NCBI GenBank assembly: GCA_031422315.1
Contig: JANOQN010000056.1
Coordinates: 103,741-167,740 of the forward strand
Reading direction: 5' to 3'
Length of the DNA stretch: 64,000 nucleotides
DNA from: JANNYA01 sp031422315
GTDB taxonomy: Bacteria; Pseudomonadota; Gammaproteobacteria; Xanthomonadales; SZUA-5
The notes below the pieces were generated by a model. It was not told the DNA's origin. It made no database searches and saw only the letters and a program-made list of their open reading frames with translations. Positions 28,901-37,219 of this stretch are shown here, piece after piece. The translations under genes were made by a program, and so were the position numbers. The stretch's first letter is position 1. Each line of letters starts with the position of its first letter.

Positions 28901-31900
28901 ATTGGAACAATGACGGTGATTTTGGTGACACAGGCGAAATCGCTACCGCTTCGGCTGCGAACTTAGCAACAAGCGCCACATTTAGCGTAACGCCTCCAGG
29001 TGGTAGCCCAGCAGGTCCAAAATACGCTCGTTTCCGATTGACCGATTCGCTGAATATTCTCTCTGCCGGAAACTGCACGCTCGCGGCAGGAAGTTCTGGC
29101 GGCAGCGCGTTTATTGATCAGTGGCTGGGTGAAATTGAAGATTACGTGGTGCCGCTTGGTTTGCCGCCTTCCGTCGATTTTGGTGATTTACCAGACAGCG
29201 CCGCTGGGACTGGGTCAGGTAACTATCAAACACTGAGTTCAGATAACGGCCCAAGCCATACCTTTAATGCCAATCTTAGAATTGGTGCAACAACCGACGG
29301 TGAGCTAAATGGCGTGCCGTCAGCGACCGCTAACGGCGATGATCTTGCGACAGACGATGAAGAAACCACCATTCCCACGCTGTTTGGTGCGAACAGCGTA
29401 ATTATCTCGGTGCCTACGCATAATAGCAGCGGTGTAGCCGCTGGTTTGTGTGGATTCTTAGATATCAATGCCGATGGCGATTTTGCTGATGCGGGTGAAG
29501 CGGCTTTTGCTGCGGCGCCAAATGGCACAGTGGTTGGAGCGCCGCTGATTTTGAATTTCAATAATTTGGCGAGCGCACTCGTGCCGCCTGCTGCAAGCTT
29601 TGTACGCTTGCGTTTAGCGCAGGAATATCTCAGCTTAGCCTCTTGCAGCCCAGTGGGCAGCGCAGTAACCGGTGAAGTAGAAGATCACCCGATCGCCATC
29701 GCACCGCCAGATTTTGGCGACTTGCCCGATTTGGGCGCAGGCAATGGCCCTGGTAACTACAACACTAATATCGCCACCAACGGCCCGTATCACACAGTTA
29801 GCGCGAACGTGCGCCTTGGCACCTTAGCGCCCGATGCAGAAGCAAACGGCAATCCAAGTTCACCTGCAAGTGGTGACGGTGCAGACGAAGATTCTGCAAC
29901 GCCAGCGCAACTCGTGGGTATTCCAGGCCTGCCATACTCAATTACATTGCCATTGGCTACCAATGCCGCAGCGCGAGTATGCGGATACATTGATCTTGAC
30001 GGCGATGGTTTATTCACTAGCCCCAACGAAACTGCCACGGTTACAGTGGCGCCAGCGGCAACCTCGGCCTTGCTTGCATTTGGCACGCTGCCTTCGCCAC
30101 TGCCGTCCGGCAATACCTATGCGCGATTTAGAATTGGCGATTCGGCTACCTTTACCACGTGCAGCCCGAATGCCTTTGGCTTTGGCGGCACCGGCGAAGT
30201 GGAAGATTATGTCTTTAGAATCAGCGGCCAAGATTTTGGCGATTTGCCAGATACCGGTGCAGGTGTATCGACTGGCAATTATCAAACACTGCTGGTCAAC
30301 AACGGCCCACGCCATAACGTGATTCCAGGCTTGAATCTAGGCACGCTGATCGACGAAGAAACCAATGGCGTTCCCGGCGCGCTTGCCAATGGCGATGACA
30401 ATGACGCAACTGACGATGAAGATGCGTTTGCCGCGTCGATCACTGGAACGGCCGGTTCTCTGTTGAGCTTGCCCGCGTTTAACGTCAATAACGGCACTGG
30501 CTCAACAGCTGGCGTGTGCGCATTCTTTGATGGTAATCGCGATGGCGACTTTGCGGATGCGAATGAGCGGGTGTTTGCTACTGTGCCAGCTGCGAACGGC
30601 TCAGTGTCGCTGCCCCCAGGTTTGATACCTTTAGCGGCATCTGGCAATGGTGCGAATTATTTGAGATTACGTCTATCATCGGATTACACCGGCATCGCAA
30701 ACTGCGACGCTGATTTGGGTGTAGGTATCCCCAATGGTGGCGCGACGGATAATGGGGAAGTTGAAGATTATCCAGTGACGATAGCTGCAACGACCGATAT
30801 TGCGGTCGACAAAGAAGATAGCCAGTCAACCTACAATCCAGGCGAAAGCTTGAATTACATCATTACGATCTTCAACAATGGTACCCAGGGTGCTAATGGC
30901 GTAACGATGACGGATGTATTTCCAATCACACCGTACAATCAATTTGCGCGCGTCGACTGGAGCGTTTTGGATACCACCGGCCCAGGTGCAGTTTGCTTGG
31001 CAGGTTGTTCTGGCTCAGCTACGTCAATTCCGCCGGGCAACATTACCCAAAGCGGTATCTTCGCAAGCTTCAACCTGGTTCCAGGCGGAGCAGTGCGCTT
31101 ACAAGTGCAGGCCATCACGGTTAATCCAGTGCTGCCTACTACTGCTGCAACGATCACTAACACGGCAGTGCTGGGTTTCCCACCTGAGGTGACTGACACC
31201 GATTCCAGCAACAACATCGAAGGTGACGTTGACACAGTTTCAGGAACGATAGGTACGGGAACAACAAGACCTATTTGTGGCTTGCCAGGTGGTAACGGTG
31301 CGCTGACCATCAGTGGTGCAAATACCGTAGTTAACACGTATTACACATTGCCAGCTGCTACAGCTATGCCAGCACCGGGTGGTTCACGCTGTGTGCCGAT
31401 TGATGTGGCAAGTGCAATTCCATCGGCGCTTGCGCCGGTAGTTGGCGATTTGCTACTGATTGTGCAAATGCAAGACGGTACCTTCAATCCGGCAAACAGC
31501 ACCAACTATGGTGGAACTGCAAGCGATGGTGCCAATGATGGGTCGGGATATTCTGCGTTGCAAAACGCAGGGTTGTACGAATATGCATTAGTTACTGAGG
31601 CCGTTGGTACGGGTGGCTGCGCAGCTAATCAGGTGCGCGTGCGTGCCGGTGGCACAGGCTTTGGTCTGATTAATAGCTATGCCCATACGCCAACGGCAAC
31701 GACTAATCGCGAAACAGTCCAGATTGTGCGCGTGCCGCAATACACTGACTTAACATTGACAGGTGCAGGCTCGATTGACGCTGCGCCGTGGGATGGGTTG
31801 CGCGGTGGTGTTACGGTAATTGATGTGCGCGATACGCTGGCTCTTAACGGCACTGCAGGCGACAAGGTTTGCGCCAACGGCGATGGCTTCCGTGGCGGTG

Positions 31901-34900
31901 GCGCCTATGCGGCACCAGTTTCAGGCGGTGGCGGTTTTGGTGATGCGTTTGCCGGAACAATTGCGGCGGCGGTTACGGGCGGCGTCAAAGCAGAGGGTAT
32001 TGTTGGCACGCCGCGCTTTGTCTACAACGGCAGTTCAACAGTCGATTTGGGTTCGGGTAACGAAGGTTACGCGGGCGGTGCGCTGCGCCGTGGTGGTCCG
32101 GGTAATGCGGGCGGCGGTGGTAATGCCTGCACGACCTCTTCCAATACGGATCGTACCGGCGGCGGCGGTGGCTCGAACGGCCAAATCGGAGGTTTGGGCG
32201 GGAATCCAGCCGCGAGTTGCACAGGAACGTTTGGCGGTATACGTGGCGGTAGTATTGAACCGGCCAATCCATTGCGCGCAACCGCAGGTGGTGGCGGCGG
32301 TTCGGGTGCATCCGATGCAGCAACTGGTTCTGAAGGTGGACGTGGCGGCGGTTCGGTGTTTGTACGTGCAGGCACGGTAACCGGAGTTGGCGCATTCTGT
32401 GCACGCGGATCAAGCGGTAATGCAGGAACCGGATTGAACGGCGCAGGCGGCGGCGGCGCAGGCGGAACAGTGCTCTTGCTGATCAACGTTGCTAATACCG
32501 TGCCTTCTGGCTTGAGTATTGACGTGCGCGGCGGCAACGGTGGTAACAGCCCATCTGCTGGCGGCGGCGCAGGCGGCGGCGGTGGTCGCGGTTTTGTCTC
32601 GCAATTTACCGGTGCCAGCGTTGGCTTTACCGGTGATGGCGGAACACAAGGTTCGGGTACGGGTTCAAACAACGCACAAAGCGGCACGGGCGCATCACTG
32701 CAAACCGGCCTCAATCCTTACAACGTCACCCCTGGACCTAAGCCTGGATTCTTGTGCAGCAACGGCACAGTCCCCGTCACCCTCAGCAAAGTCGCAGTCA
32801 GCCAAGAGGGCTCTGAGATGGTTGTGCGCTTTAGCACCGCTTCGGAAGCCGGTACTTTGGGCTATCGCGTATTGGCCGATGTGGGTCCAAGCGCGTCATT
32901 TAGCCGCACAGAACTTGGCTATGTGGATTCCAAAGCAATCGACAGCTTGAAAGAGCAAAGTTACGAGCTACGCTCACGCAGCATTGGCGCTTCGCAGATT
33001 TGGATCGAAGAGCAGAGCATTACTGGCAAGGCCGAGCTTTATGGCCCGTACGCGGTTGGCAAAACAGTTGGCGAGTCAAACTTAGCGCCTGCGATGAACT
33101 GGGCCGCCGTGAATGCTGAGCAAGCTAGCTTTAGAACCAGTCAGCAGTCGAATCTGCGCGGCCAGTCAACCGGTCGAGCCGAAGTGTCGGTGAGCGCCGA
33201 TGGTTGGGTCAGCTTCAATGGTGCAGAGCTTGCCGCAGCGGGTTTAACCGGTAGCGATATTGCGGTCAGCCAAGGCAGTCGTTCGGTTGCCAGCAAAATC
33301 GAGCGCAGTGGTGGCAGCATTACGCGCCTGGGCTTCTATGGCCGTGCGGTGTCGGGCAGCATTTACACCAAGACAGCGGTGTACAGCTTAAGCAGCGGAT
33401 CGGCATCGGCCATCGCTATGCAAAACGCGGTAGCAACCAGCGGTGCTAGTGCAGTAATGAGCGATATGATATTCGATCAGAACGCGCTGTATAGCTTCAC
33501 CGCACCAAGCGATCCGTGGTTCAACTTCCGCGCACTGCGCAATGTGAGCGGCACCAGCAATGGCGGCAGCAGCAGCTTCACGCTGAGCGATTACGCAGGT
33601 GCAGGCGCCGAACGATTGATGCTCAGCTACTGGGGCGGTTCAAGCTACAGCGGCGCAGGTAACGATCACTCGGTGCAGTTCTTGCTCAATGGGCAAGTGA
33701 TCGGCAGCGACCGGTTTGATGGCTTTGCAAGCCGCACGCTTGATCTGGCGATTCCCGCCGGCGCACTGCGCAGCGGTCAAAACACGCTGAGCCTGCAAAT
33801 GGTGAACGACACCGGCTTTGCCTCCGATATCGTCAACGTGGAAAGCTACACGCTGCGCTATCGCCGCAATTTGGTTGCCAGCGGCAATCGCTTAAATGTA
33901 GCGATCCGCGCAATTGAAGGCAGTGACAGCTTTGCCAACGGCTTTGAAGATGCTCAAGTGGCATCGGGCGGACCAAGCAGCTACACGATAAGCAATCTAA
34001 CCGCACCTGCGGTGGTATTGCTTGAGCGCGCTGGTGCACAAACACTGCTTGCGACCAGCAGCGGTGCTTCGGTTAGCGTGCAGTTTGACGCGCAAATCGG
34101 TGATCGCTTAATTGTCAGCCCAGTGCAAAGCACGCTTAGCCTCACCGCCGCAAGCAGTGCGGTTGATCCAATTGGCAGCACGCCAGCCACCTACCTCATC
34201 ATCAGCCACCCGAGCTTTATCGGCGGCTTGAGCAGCTTTGTCACAGCGAAACAGCAGCAAGGTTTCACTGTCAAAGTGGTCGATGTAGAAGCGCTGTATC
34301 GCTACTACAACGCAGGTGTGGTTGATCCAGCAGCAATTAGCTTGGCGATCAAAAATGCGCAGAAACTGGGCGTCACCAACGTGCTGTTGATCGGCGGTGA
34401 TACTTACGATTACCTCAACGTGCTCGGTATTAACTCGGTCAGCTTCGTGCCGACTAACTATCGCCGCACCGATGCGATCGTCAACTTCGCCCCGGCCGAT
34501 AGCGTTTACGCGGATACCGATAACAATGGTGCTCCGAACGTCGCACTAGGCCGATGGCCTTTGCGCACGCAGGCTGAGTTGCAAGCCGTAATTGCCAAAA
34601 CGCTCAGCTACCAGAACAGCCGTAAAGCTGTCTTGGTCAACGATCGCGCACTCAATGGCGAGCGCTACAGCCAAGTCGCAGCGCCGTTTGCGGCACTGCT
34701 GCCGCAAGATTGGAGCCGCTCGCTCGTTGATCTGGATAGCTACACCGACACCGCAATTGCCCGTACTGAAATCGTAAGTCAGCTAAGCCAAGGTGCAAGC
34801 CTGCTCAGCTATTACGGCCATAGCGCACCAGCAAGCTGGAGCCGTGAAGGCTTAATCACTGCAACGCAGCTCAGCAATGGACTAATGAGCGGCGTGAATC

Positions 34901-35196
34901 AAAGCTTCGTAACTGTGCAGCTTGGCTGCTGGGGCACGTACTTTGTTGAGCCAACCAGCACCACGGTTGCGCATCAACTGCTCCTAATGCCGAAGGGTGC
35001 CGCCGCCGTTATGGGTGCCAGCACGTTGACGCAAACTAACAGCGATAAGCTATTCGCTGGCTATGTATTGCCAAACTTTGGCAGTCAGTCAATCGGCAAT
35101 ACGCTCAAAGGCGCATTGGAAGCGATGAGCCAAGAAGCGGATGCCAATGACGTTACCGTTGGCGGCACGCTGCTCGGGGATCCGTCGCTGAGGTAG
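25933..35196 (+). CDS. Giant exported multidomain protein with C-terminal C25 (gingipain-type) peptidase
   Basis: About 3,087 residues from the ATG at 25933, which begins a signal peptide (AGGGCG about 10 bases upstream); the frame is open from 25864. Domain order: SdrD-B-like (about 36-125), a beta-rich propeller-like region (about 190-720), second SdrD-B-like domain (725-903), four GEVED modules (905-1617), DUF11-like stalk (1618-1770), a Gly-rich repeat zone (1956-2262), a beta-sandwich segment starting PVTLSKVAV, and a C-terminal peptidase C25 domain (2744-3087). The catalytic pair is visible as His2963 in YYGHSAPASW and Cys2999 in QLGCWGTYF, 36 residues apart. It ends LLGDPSLR, a typical end for the C25 fold, and lacks a Bacteroidetes-type type IX sorting domain. 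Secretion route and substrates are unknown. A strong terminator follows. Confidence 0.85.
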   Translation: MKLKFPNSKIFGAAQIALGLITSLLAISNATAAVTGTAYRDFNSNGVRDVTEPGVSGVTVNVYGSGPLEGTLCASTTTAANGTYSVLSTAQQSAVNCSLVNGSTGAVDEYRLEFVPPAGPLTASFSAPVAPLVGSNSNTYIRIIGDGATAPLTVADINLALQNPGDYCPMYTEQTNGGDTSTVSPPTASIMLASPIAIGPTGPGTLPPTSRSVLLSYQYESGTASDTDNTGVNLPTRLVHATQGQVGSVRGIAYHRRSNTLLAAAFAKRHTTFPDGDLGTAGQQINNAGPDRIYGVDRDTNTLTTFATQEAGSDLHDLAALHQDNGYWDQVGRAAWGDIDMLEDDSALYGSNMGDKLLYRIPVTFNAGANTISSGAPASVYSLTVLNAAVRASGACNLVGSATASDDNDWVLGAIKAKDGQVYFGVTCTAQALGEAYAVGAGERCEGGVAQGIGASAANTTTNNNPFGFAAGFVPLRSVVFSFNPSSPGAAPTLVTSVPLNYDRDGASAGNTTAEWLPWRPTQPVSATPRPEDGCGRTYDNPFGQAYYVQPWLTDIEFDENNNMLLGLNDRGAEQFGNVNAIGGGSGNFEGVAAGDIVRVPFNVAANNWPASGADGEFHRGEQFTLTGATHNEIGLGSMAVVLGRDEVVVNAFDPPPTGSAVNQLPPNQGSTTNSFQSGGVVWLSSSGGATATANRNRSYLLFTRAEAGSFGKASGVGDIEALCAPAPVQIGSRVFVDRNNDGIQGVNNDGGANGESGITNVVLALLDASNNVIGRVTTSSTSINPGDGTSGQYFFTLTQSSVADPDTTDSTVFLPNPYGQNLKVVIDLPATIALNPTFAFNVLSAADAAGATGTAGATSVDQRDSDFTIQTSGAFVNAPTALVTTGGPGQNNHSVDAGFRRPIDFGDLPNTYGTLTNSPVPGHYQSAALLLGPTWDDNTQGLPSTAADGDGADEDGFAVVPFIIGASNSVTVNLTNTTGVAANLCAYFDWNNDGDFGDTGEIATASAANLATSATFSVTPPGGSPAGPKYARFRLTDSLNILSAGNCTLAAGSSGGSAFIDQWLGEIEDYVVPLGLPPSVDFGDLPDSAAGTGSGNYQTLSSDNGPSHTFNANLRIGATTDGELNGVPSATANGDDLATDDEETTIPTLFGANSVIISVPTHNSSGVAAGLCGFLDINADGDFADAGEAAFAAAPNGTVVGAPLILNFNNLASALVPPAASFVRLRLAQEYLSLASCSPVGSAVTGEVEDHPIAIAPPDFGDLPDLGAGNGPGNYNTNIATNGPYHTVSANVRLGTLAPDAEANGNPSSPASGDGADEDSATPAQLVGIPGLPYSITLPLATNAAARVCGYIDLDGDGLFTSPNETATVTVAPAATSALLAFGTLPSPLPSGNTYARFRIGDSATFTTCSPNAFGFGGTGEVEDYVFRISGQDFGDLPDTGAGVSTGNYQTLLVNNGPRHNVIPGLNLGTLIDEETNGVPGALANGDDNDATDDEDAFAASITGTAGSLLSLPAFNVNNGTGSTAGVCAFFDGNRDGDFADANERVFATVPAANGSVSLPPGLIPLAASGNGANYLRLRLSSDYTGIANCDADLGVGIPNGGATDNGEVEDYPVTIAATTDIAVDKEDSQSTYNPGESLNYIITIFNNGTQGANGVTMTDVFPITPYNQFARVDWSVLDTTGPGAVCLAGCSGSATSIPPGNITQSGIFASFNLVPGGAVRLQVQAITVNPVLPTTAATITNTAVLGFPPEVTDTDSSNNIEGDVDTVSGTIGTGTTRPICGLPGGNGALTISGANTVVNTYYTLPAATAMPAPGGSRCVPIDVASAIPSALAPVVGDLLLIVQMQDGTFNPANSTNYGGTASDGANDGSGYSALQNAGLYEYALVTEAVGTGGCAANQVRVRAGGTGFGLINSYAHTPTATTNRETVQIVRVPQYTDLTLTGAGSIDAAPWDGLRGGVTVIDVRDTLALNGTAGDKVCANGDGFRGGGAYAAPVSGGGGFGDAFAGTIAAAVTGGVKAEGIVGTPRFVYNGSSTVDLGSGNEGYAGGALRRGGPGNAGGGGNACTTSSNTDRTGGGGGSNGQIGGLGGNPAASCTGTFGGIRGGSIEPANPLRATAGGGGGSGASDAATGSEGGRGGGSVFVRAGTVTGVGAFCARGSSGNAGTGLNGAGGGGAGGTVLLLINVANTVPSGLSIDVRGGNGGNSPSAGGGAGGGGGRGFVSQFTGASVGFTGDGGTQGSGTGSNNAQSGTGASLQTGLNPYNVTPGPKPGFLCSNGTVPVTLSKVAVSQEGSEMVVRFSTASEAGTLGYRVLADVGPSASFSRTELGYVDSKAIDSLKEQSYELRSRSIGASQIWIEEQSITGKAELYGPYAVGKTVGESNLAPAMNWAAVNAEQASFRTSQQSNLRGQSTGRAEVSVSADGWVSFNGAELAAAGLTGSDIAVSQGSRSVASKIERSGGSITRLGFYGRAVSGSIYTKTAVYSLSSGSASAIAMQNAVATSGASAVMSDMIFDQNALYSFTAPSDPWFNFRALRNVSGTSNGGSSSFTLSDYAGAGAERLMLSYWGGSSYSGAGNDHSVQFLLNGQVIGSDRFDGFASRTLDLAIPAGALRSGQNTLSLQMVNDTGFASDIVNVESYTLRYRRNLVASGNRLNVAIRAIEGSDSFANGFEDAQVASGGPSSYTISNLTAPAVVLLERAGAQTLLATSSGASVSVQFDAQIGDRLIVSPVQSTLSLTAASSAVDPIGSTPATYLIISHPSFIGGLSSFVTAKQQQGFTVKVVDVEALYRYYNAGVVDPAAISLAIKNAQKLGVTNVLLIGGDTYDYLNVLGINSVSFVPTNYRRTDAIVNFAPADSVYADTDNNGAPNVALGRWPLRTQAELQAVIAKTLSYQNSRKAVLVNDRALNGERYSQVAAPFAALLPQDWSRSLVDLDSYTDTAIARTEIVSQLSQGASLLSYYGHSAPASWSREGLITATQLSNGLMSGVNQSFVTVQLGCWGTYFVEPTSTTVAHQLLLMPKGAAAVMGASTLTQTNSDKLFAGYVLPNFGSQSIGNTLKGALEAMSQEADANDVTVGGTLLGDPSLR
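28645..30783 (+). repeat. Four tandem GEVED modules within the giant gene
   Basis: The coding sequence for DFGDLP recurs at 28645, 29176, 29710 and 30232 (periods 531, 534 and 522 bases). Each module runs through a NGDD/DGADED acidic stretch, a CAFFDWNNDGDF-type calcium-loop-like segment and ends GEVEDY or GEVEDH. The acidic DxDxDG-like loops suggest calcium-stabilised stalk domains. Confidence 0.85.
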
Positions 35197-35223
35197 TCAA
35201 ACTCAGTAGCATGACTAGTACGA

Positions 35224-35259
35224 AAAACCCGCCTTGGGAAACTGGGGCGGGTTTTTTTT
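35224..35259 (+). terminator. Rho-independent terminator of the giant gene
   Basis: Stem AAAACCCGCC/GGCGGGTTTT with a 12-base loop runs straight into eight T residues, 27 bases after the stop codon. Confidence 0.93.
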
Positions 35260-35263
35260 GTGT

Positions 35264-35358
35264 GCTTTTCCAGAGGCACGCTAAGCTTGATGAGCGAAAT
35301 CGGCGTTGCTGGCAATCTTAGTACCGACGCCCATATTGCGGCGCTTGCGCTGACTTAA
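35264..35358 (+). pseudogene. VapC (PIN toxin) C-terminal fragment
   Basis: In frame +, the stretch reads LSLMSEIGVAGNLSTDAHI then AALALT and a stop. This matches the conserved VapC segment GNLTTDAHLAALA around the third acidic PIN residue. No upstream half, no antitoxin and no start are present; it begins right after a terminator. I read it as a toxin-antitoxin remnant. The rest of the 361-base gap up to the leucine dehydrogenase gene shows nothing else. Confidence 0.55.
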
Positions 35359-35557
35359 TGCAGTCGTCGCAACCGTTGACACCGATTTTCAGCGGTTCTC
35401 TCAGCTTAAAACAAGTAACCCTATTCGCAAAAAAAGTTAGCTGGGTTGTCACGATCTTGCTGAATTGTCACGCACTTTCCAAACCCGCAAAGCTGGTGCT
35501 TTTGCTCTAAATCGTTAGAATCGCGGCTCTTTCACAGATTCTTGATGGAGCTTTAAA

Positions 35558-36658
35558 ATGGTGTTTGAAACGCTGAGTCAAATGGGCCACGAACAGGTTG
35601 TCTTTTGTCATAACAAAGATGCCGGCTTAAAAGCCATTATTGCAATCCACAACACCGTGCTTGGCCCGGCTTTGGGCGGTTTGCGCATGTGGCCGTATCG
35701 CACTGAGCAAGAAGCGTTAAACGACGTGTTGCGGCTTTCGCGCGGCATGACGTACAAAGCCGCAGTCGCTGGCTTGAACTTAGGCGGCGGTAAGGGCGTG
35801 ATTATTGGTGACCCGAGCCATGATAAATCCGAAGCCCTGTTTCGTGCATTTGGCCGATTTGTTAACAGCCTAGGCGGGCGCTACATCACGGCTGAAGATG
35901 TCGGCATTGACGTCAACGATATGGAATATGTGTTCCGTGAAACCGAATTTGTGTCGGGCGTACATCAAGTATTCGGCGGCTCGGGTGATCCATCACCGTT
36001 TACTGCTGCTGGCACTTTGCAAGGCATCAGCGTGAGCTTGCAGCAGCGCTTTGGCAACGAAGATATCGGCAATTACAGCTATGCGATTCAGGGCGTCGGC
36101 CACGTGGGTTACCACCTTGCCAAGCTGCTGCGCGAAACCGGCGCGAAAGTATTCGTGACCGATATCAATCAACGCAATGTGCAGCGCGTGGCCGATGAAT
36201 TTGGCTGCGAAGCGGTCGGCCTAGATGAGATTTACGAAGTCGATGCCGATGTCTATTGCCCTTGCGCACTCGGCGGCACAGTCAATAAAGAAACCATTTC
36301 GCGCTTCAAATTCAAAATTATTTGTGGCGCGGCGAATAACCAGCTGGCCACCGAAGAATGCGGCGATGAAGTAGAGAAACGCGGCATTTTATACGCCCCG
36401 GATTACGCGGTGAATGCGGGCGGGCTAATGAACGTGTCGATTGAGCTGGAAGGCTACAACAGCGAACGCGCGATGCGCATGATGCGCACGATTTACTACA
36501 ACGTCGGCACGATCTTCAAAATCGCCAAACGCGATGGCATCCCGACCTGGAAAGCCGCAGATCGCATGGCGGAAGAACGTATCAACGCGATCGGGCGCGT
36601 CAAGCTGCCGTTTATGGGCAATGCGCCGCCGCGTTTTGCGGGCCGCACGCGCGGTTGA
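35558..36658 (+). CDS. ldh: Leucine dehydrogenase (Glu/Leu/Phe/Val dehydrogenase family)
   Basis: This enzyme reversibly deaminates leucine and other branched-chain amino acids to 2-oxo acids with NAD+, feeding branched-chain fatty acid precursors. The substrate domain carries GPALGGLRMWPY and YKAAVAGLNLGGGKG with the catalytic lysine. TAEDVGIDVNDM follows. The NAD domain has GVGHVGYHLAKLL. The 366-residue length fits leucine dehydrogenase and not the 410-450 of glutamate dehydrogenase. GGAG about 11 bases upstream supports the ATG. A PIN-domain gene overlaps its stop. Confidence 0.93.
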   Translation: MVFETLSQMGHEQVVFCHNKDAGLKAIIAIHNTVLGPALGGLRMWPYRTEQEALNDVLRLSRGMTYKAAVAGLNLGGGKGVIIGDPSHDKSEALFRAFGRFVNSLGGRYITAEDVGIDVNDMEYVFRETEFVSGVHQVFGGSGDPSPFTAAGTLQGISVSLQQRFGNEDIGNYSYAIQGVGHVGYHLAKLLRETGAKVFVTDINQRNVQRVADEFGCEAVGLDEIYEVDADVYCPCALGGTVNKETISRFKFKIICGAANNQLATEECGDEVEKRGILYAPDYAVNAGGLMNVSIELEGYNSERAMRMMRTIYYNVGTIFKIAKRDGIPTWKAADRMAEERINAIGRVKLPFMGNAPPRFAGRTRG

Positions 36659-37110
36659 TTGACTTGGCTCATGTCCAGCGCCCGCTTAGGCTGGTGCTGG
36701 ATACCCACGTGGTGCTAGAAATGCTGCTTTGGCATAGCCCGCGCCACGTGCCGCTACTTGATGCGCAAAACATCGGAGCCTGCCTTTTCTTAGTTGATCT
36801 TGCAACGCTTGATGAGTTTGAGCGCGTGCTGCGCTACCCAGCATTGAAACTTGAAGCGGACCAGCAACGCGAAGTTTACGCAAGCTATCTTGCCTGCGCC
36901 AGCCTGCAAGATCCGGAAAATGGTCCTGCGGATTTGCCGCGCTGTAAAGATATCAATGATCAAAAGTTTCTTGAGCTGGCCTATGGTGCTGACGCGCATG
37001 CTTTGCTCACGCGCGACAAAAAGCTGTTGAAAGTCGGTAAAAACAAGCGCTATAAATCGCGCTTTTTGACGATGACTCCTGAGCGGCACGCGGTCATCAG
37101 CGCCGCATAG
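36655..37110 (+). CDS. PIN-domain putative ribonuclease (solitary toxin-like)
   Basis: A 151-residue PIN_3-type protein, the group annotated as putative toxin-antitoxin toxin. Visible acidic residues are LVLDTHVVLEMLL (first Asp), TLDEFERVLRYP, KDINDQKFLELA and the terminal HALLTRDKKLLK. PIN domains cut RNA with Mg2+. No antitoxin gene sits beside it. The frame opens with a TTG overlapping the leucine dehydrogenase stop; no in-frame ATG precedes the PIN core, so the exact start is uncertain and translational coupling is likely. Confidence 0.75.
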   Translation: MIDLAHVQRPLRLVLDTHVVLEMLLWHSPRHVPLLDAQNIGACLFLVDLATLDEFERVLRYPALKLEADQQREVYASYLACASLQDPENGPADLPRCKDINDQKFLELAYGADAHALLTRDKKLLKVGKNKRYKSRFLTMTPERHAVISAA

Positions 37111-37219
37111 GCTTTGTGAGATTGCGGCTATGGCTTTTGCCAAAATGACCTTCTACCCGTGCGACAGTGGGAATGTGCTCGCTAGACTCAGCTGACGAAA
37201 AGCTACCCGTACGCACAGC

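Noticed and set aside
28645..30783. CRISPR-like array
   Set aside because: The roughly 530-base periodicity is coding, in frame, and reflects repeated GEVED protein domains.
31820..32380. 186-codon Arg/Val/Ala-rich ORF on the plus strand
   Set aside because: Out-of-frame shadow of the same Gly-rich zone.
32067..32714. 215-codon Pro/Ala-rich ORF on the minus strand
   Set aside because: It is the antisense of the Gly-rich coding zone of the giant gene; GGC/GGT codons read backward give Pro and Ala.
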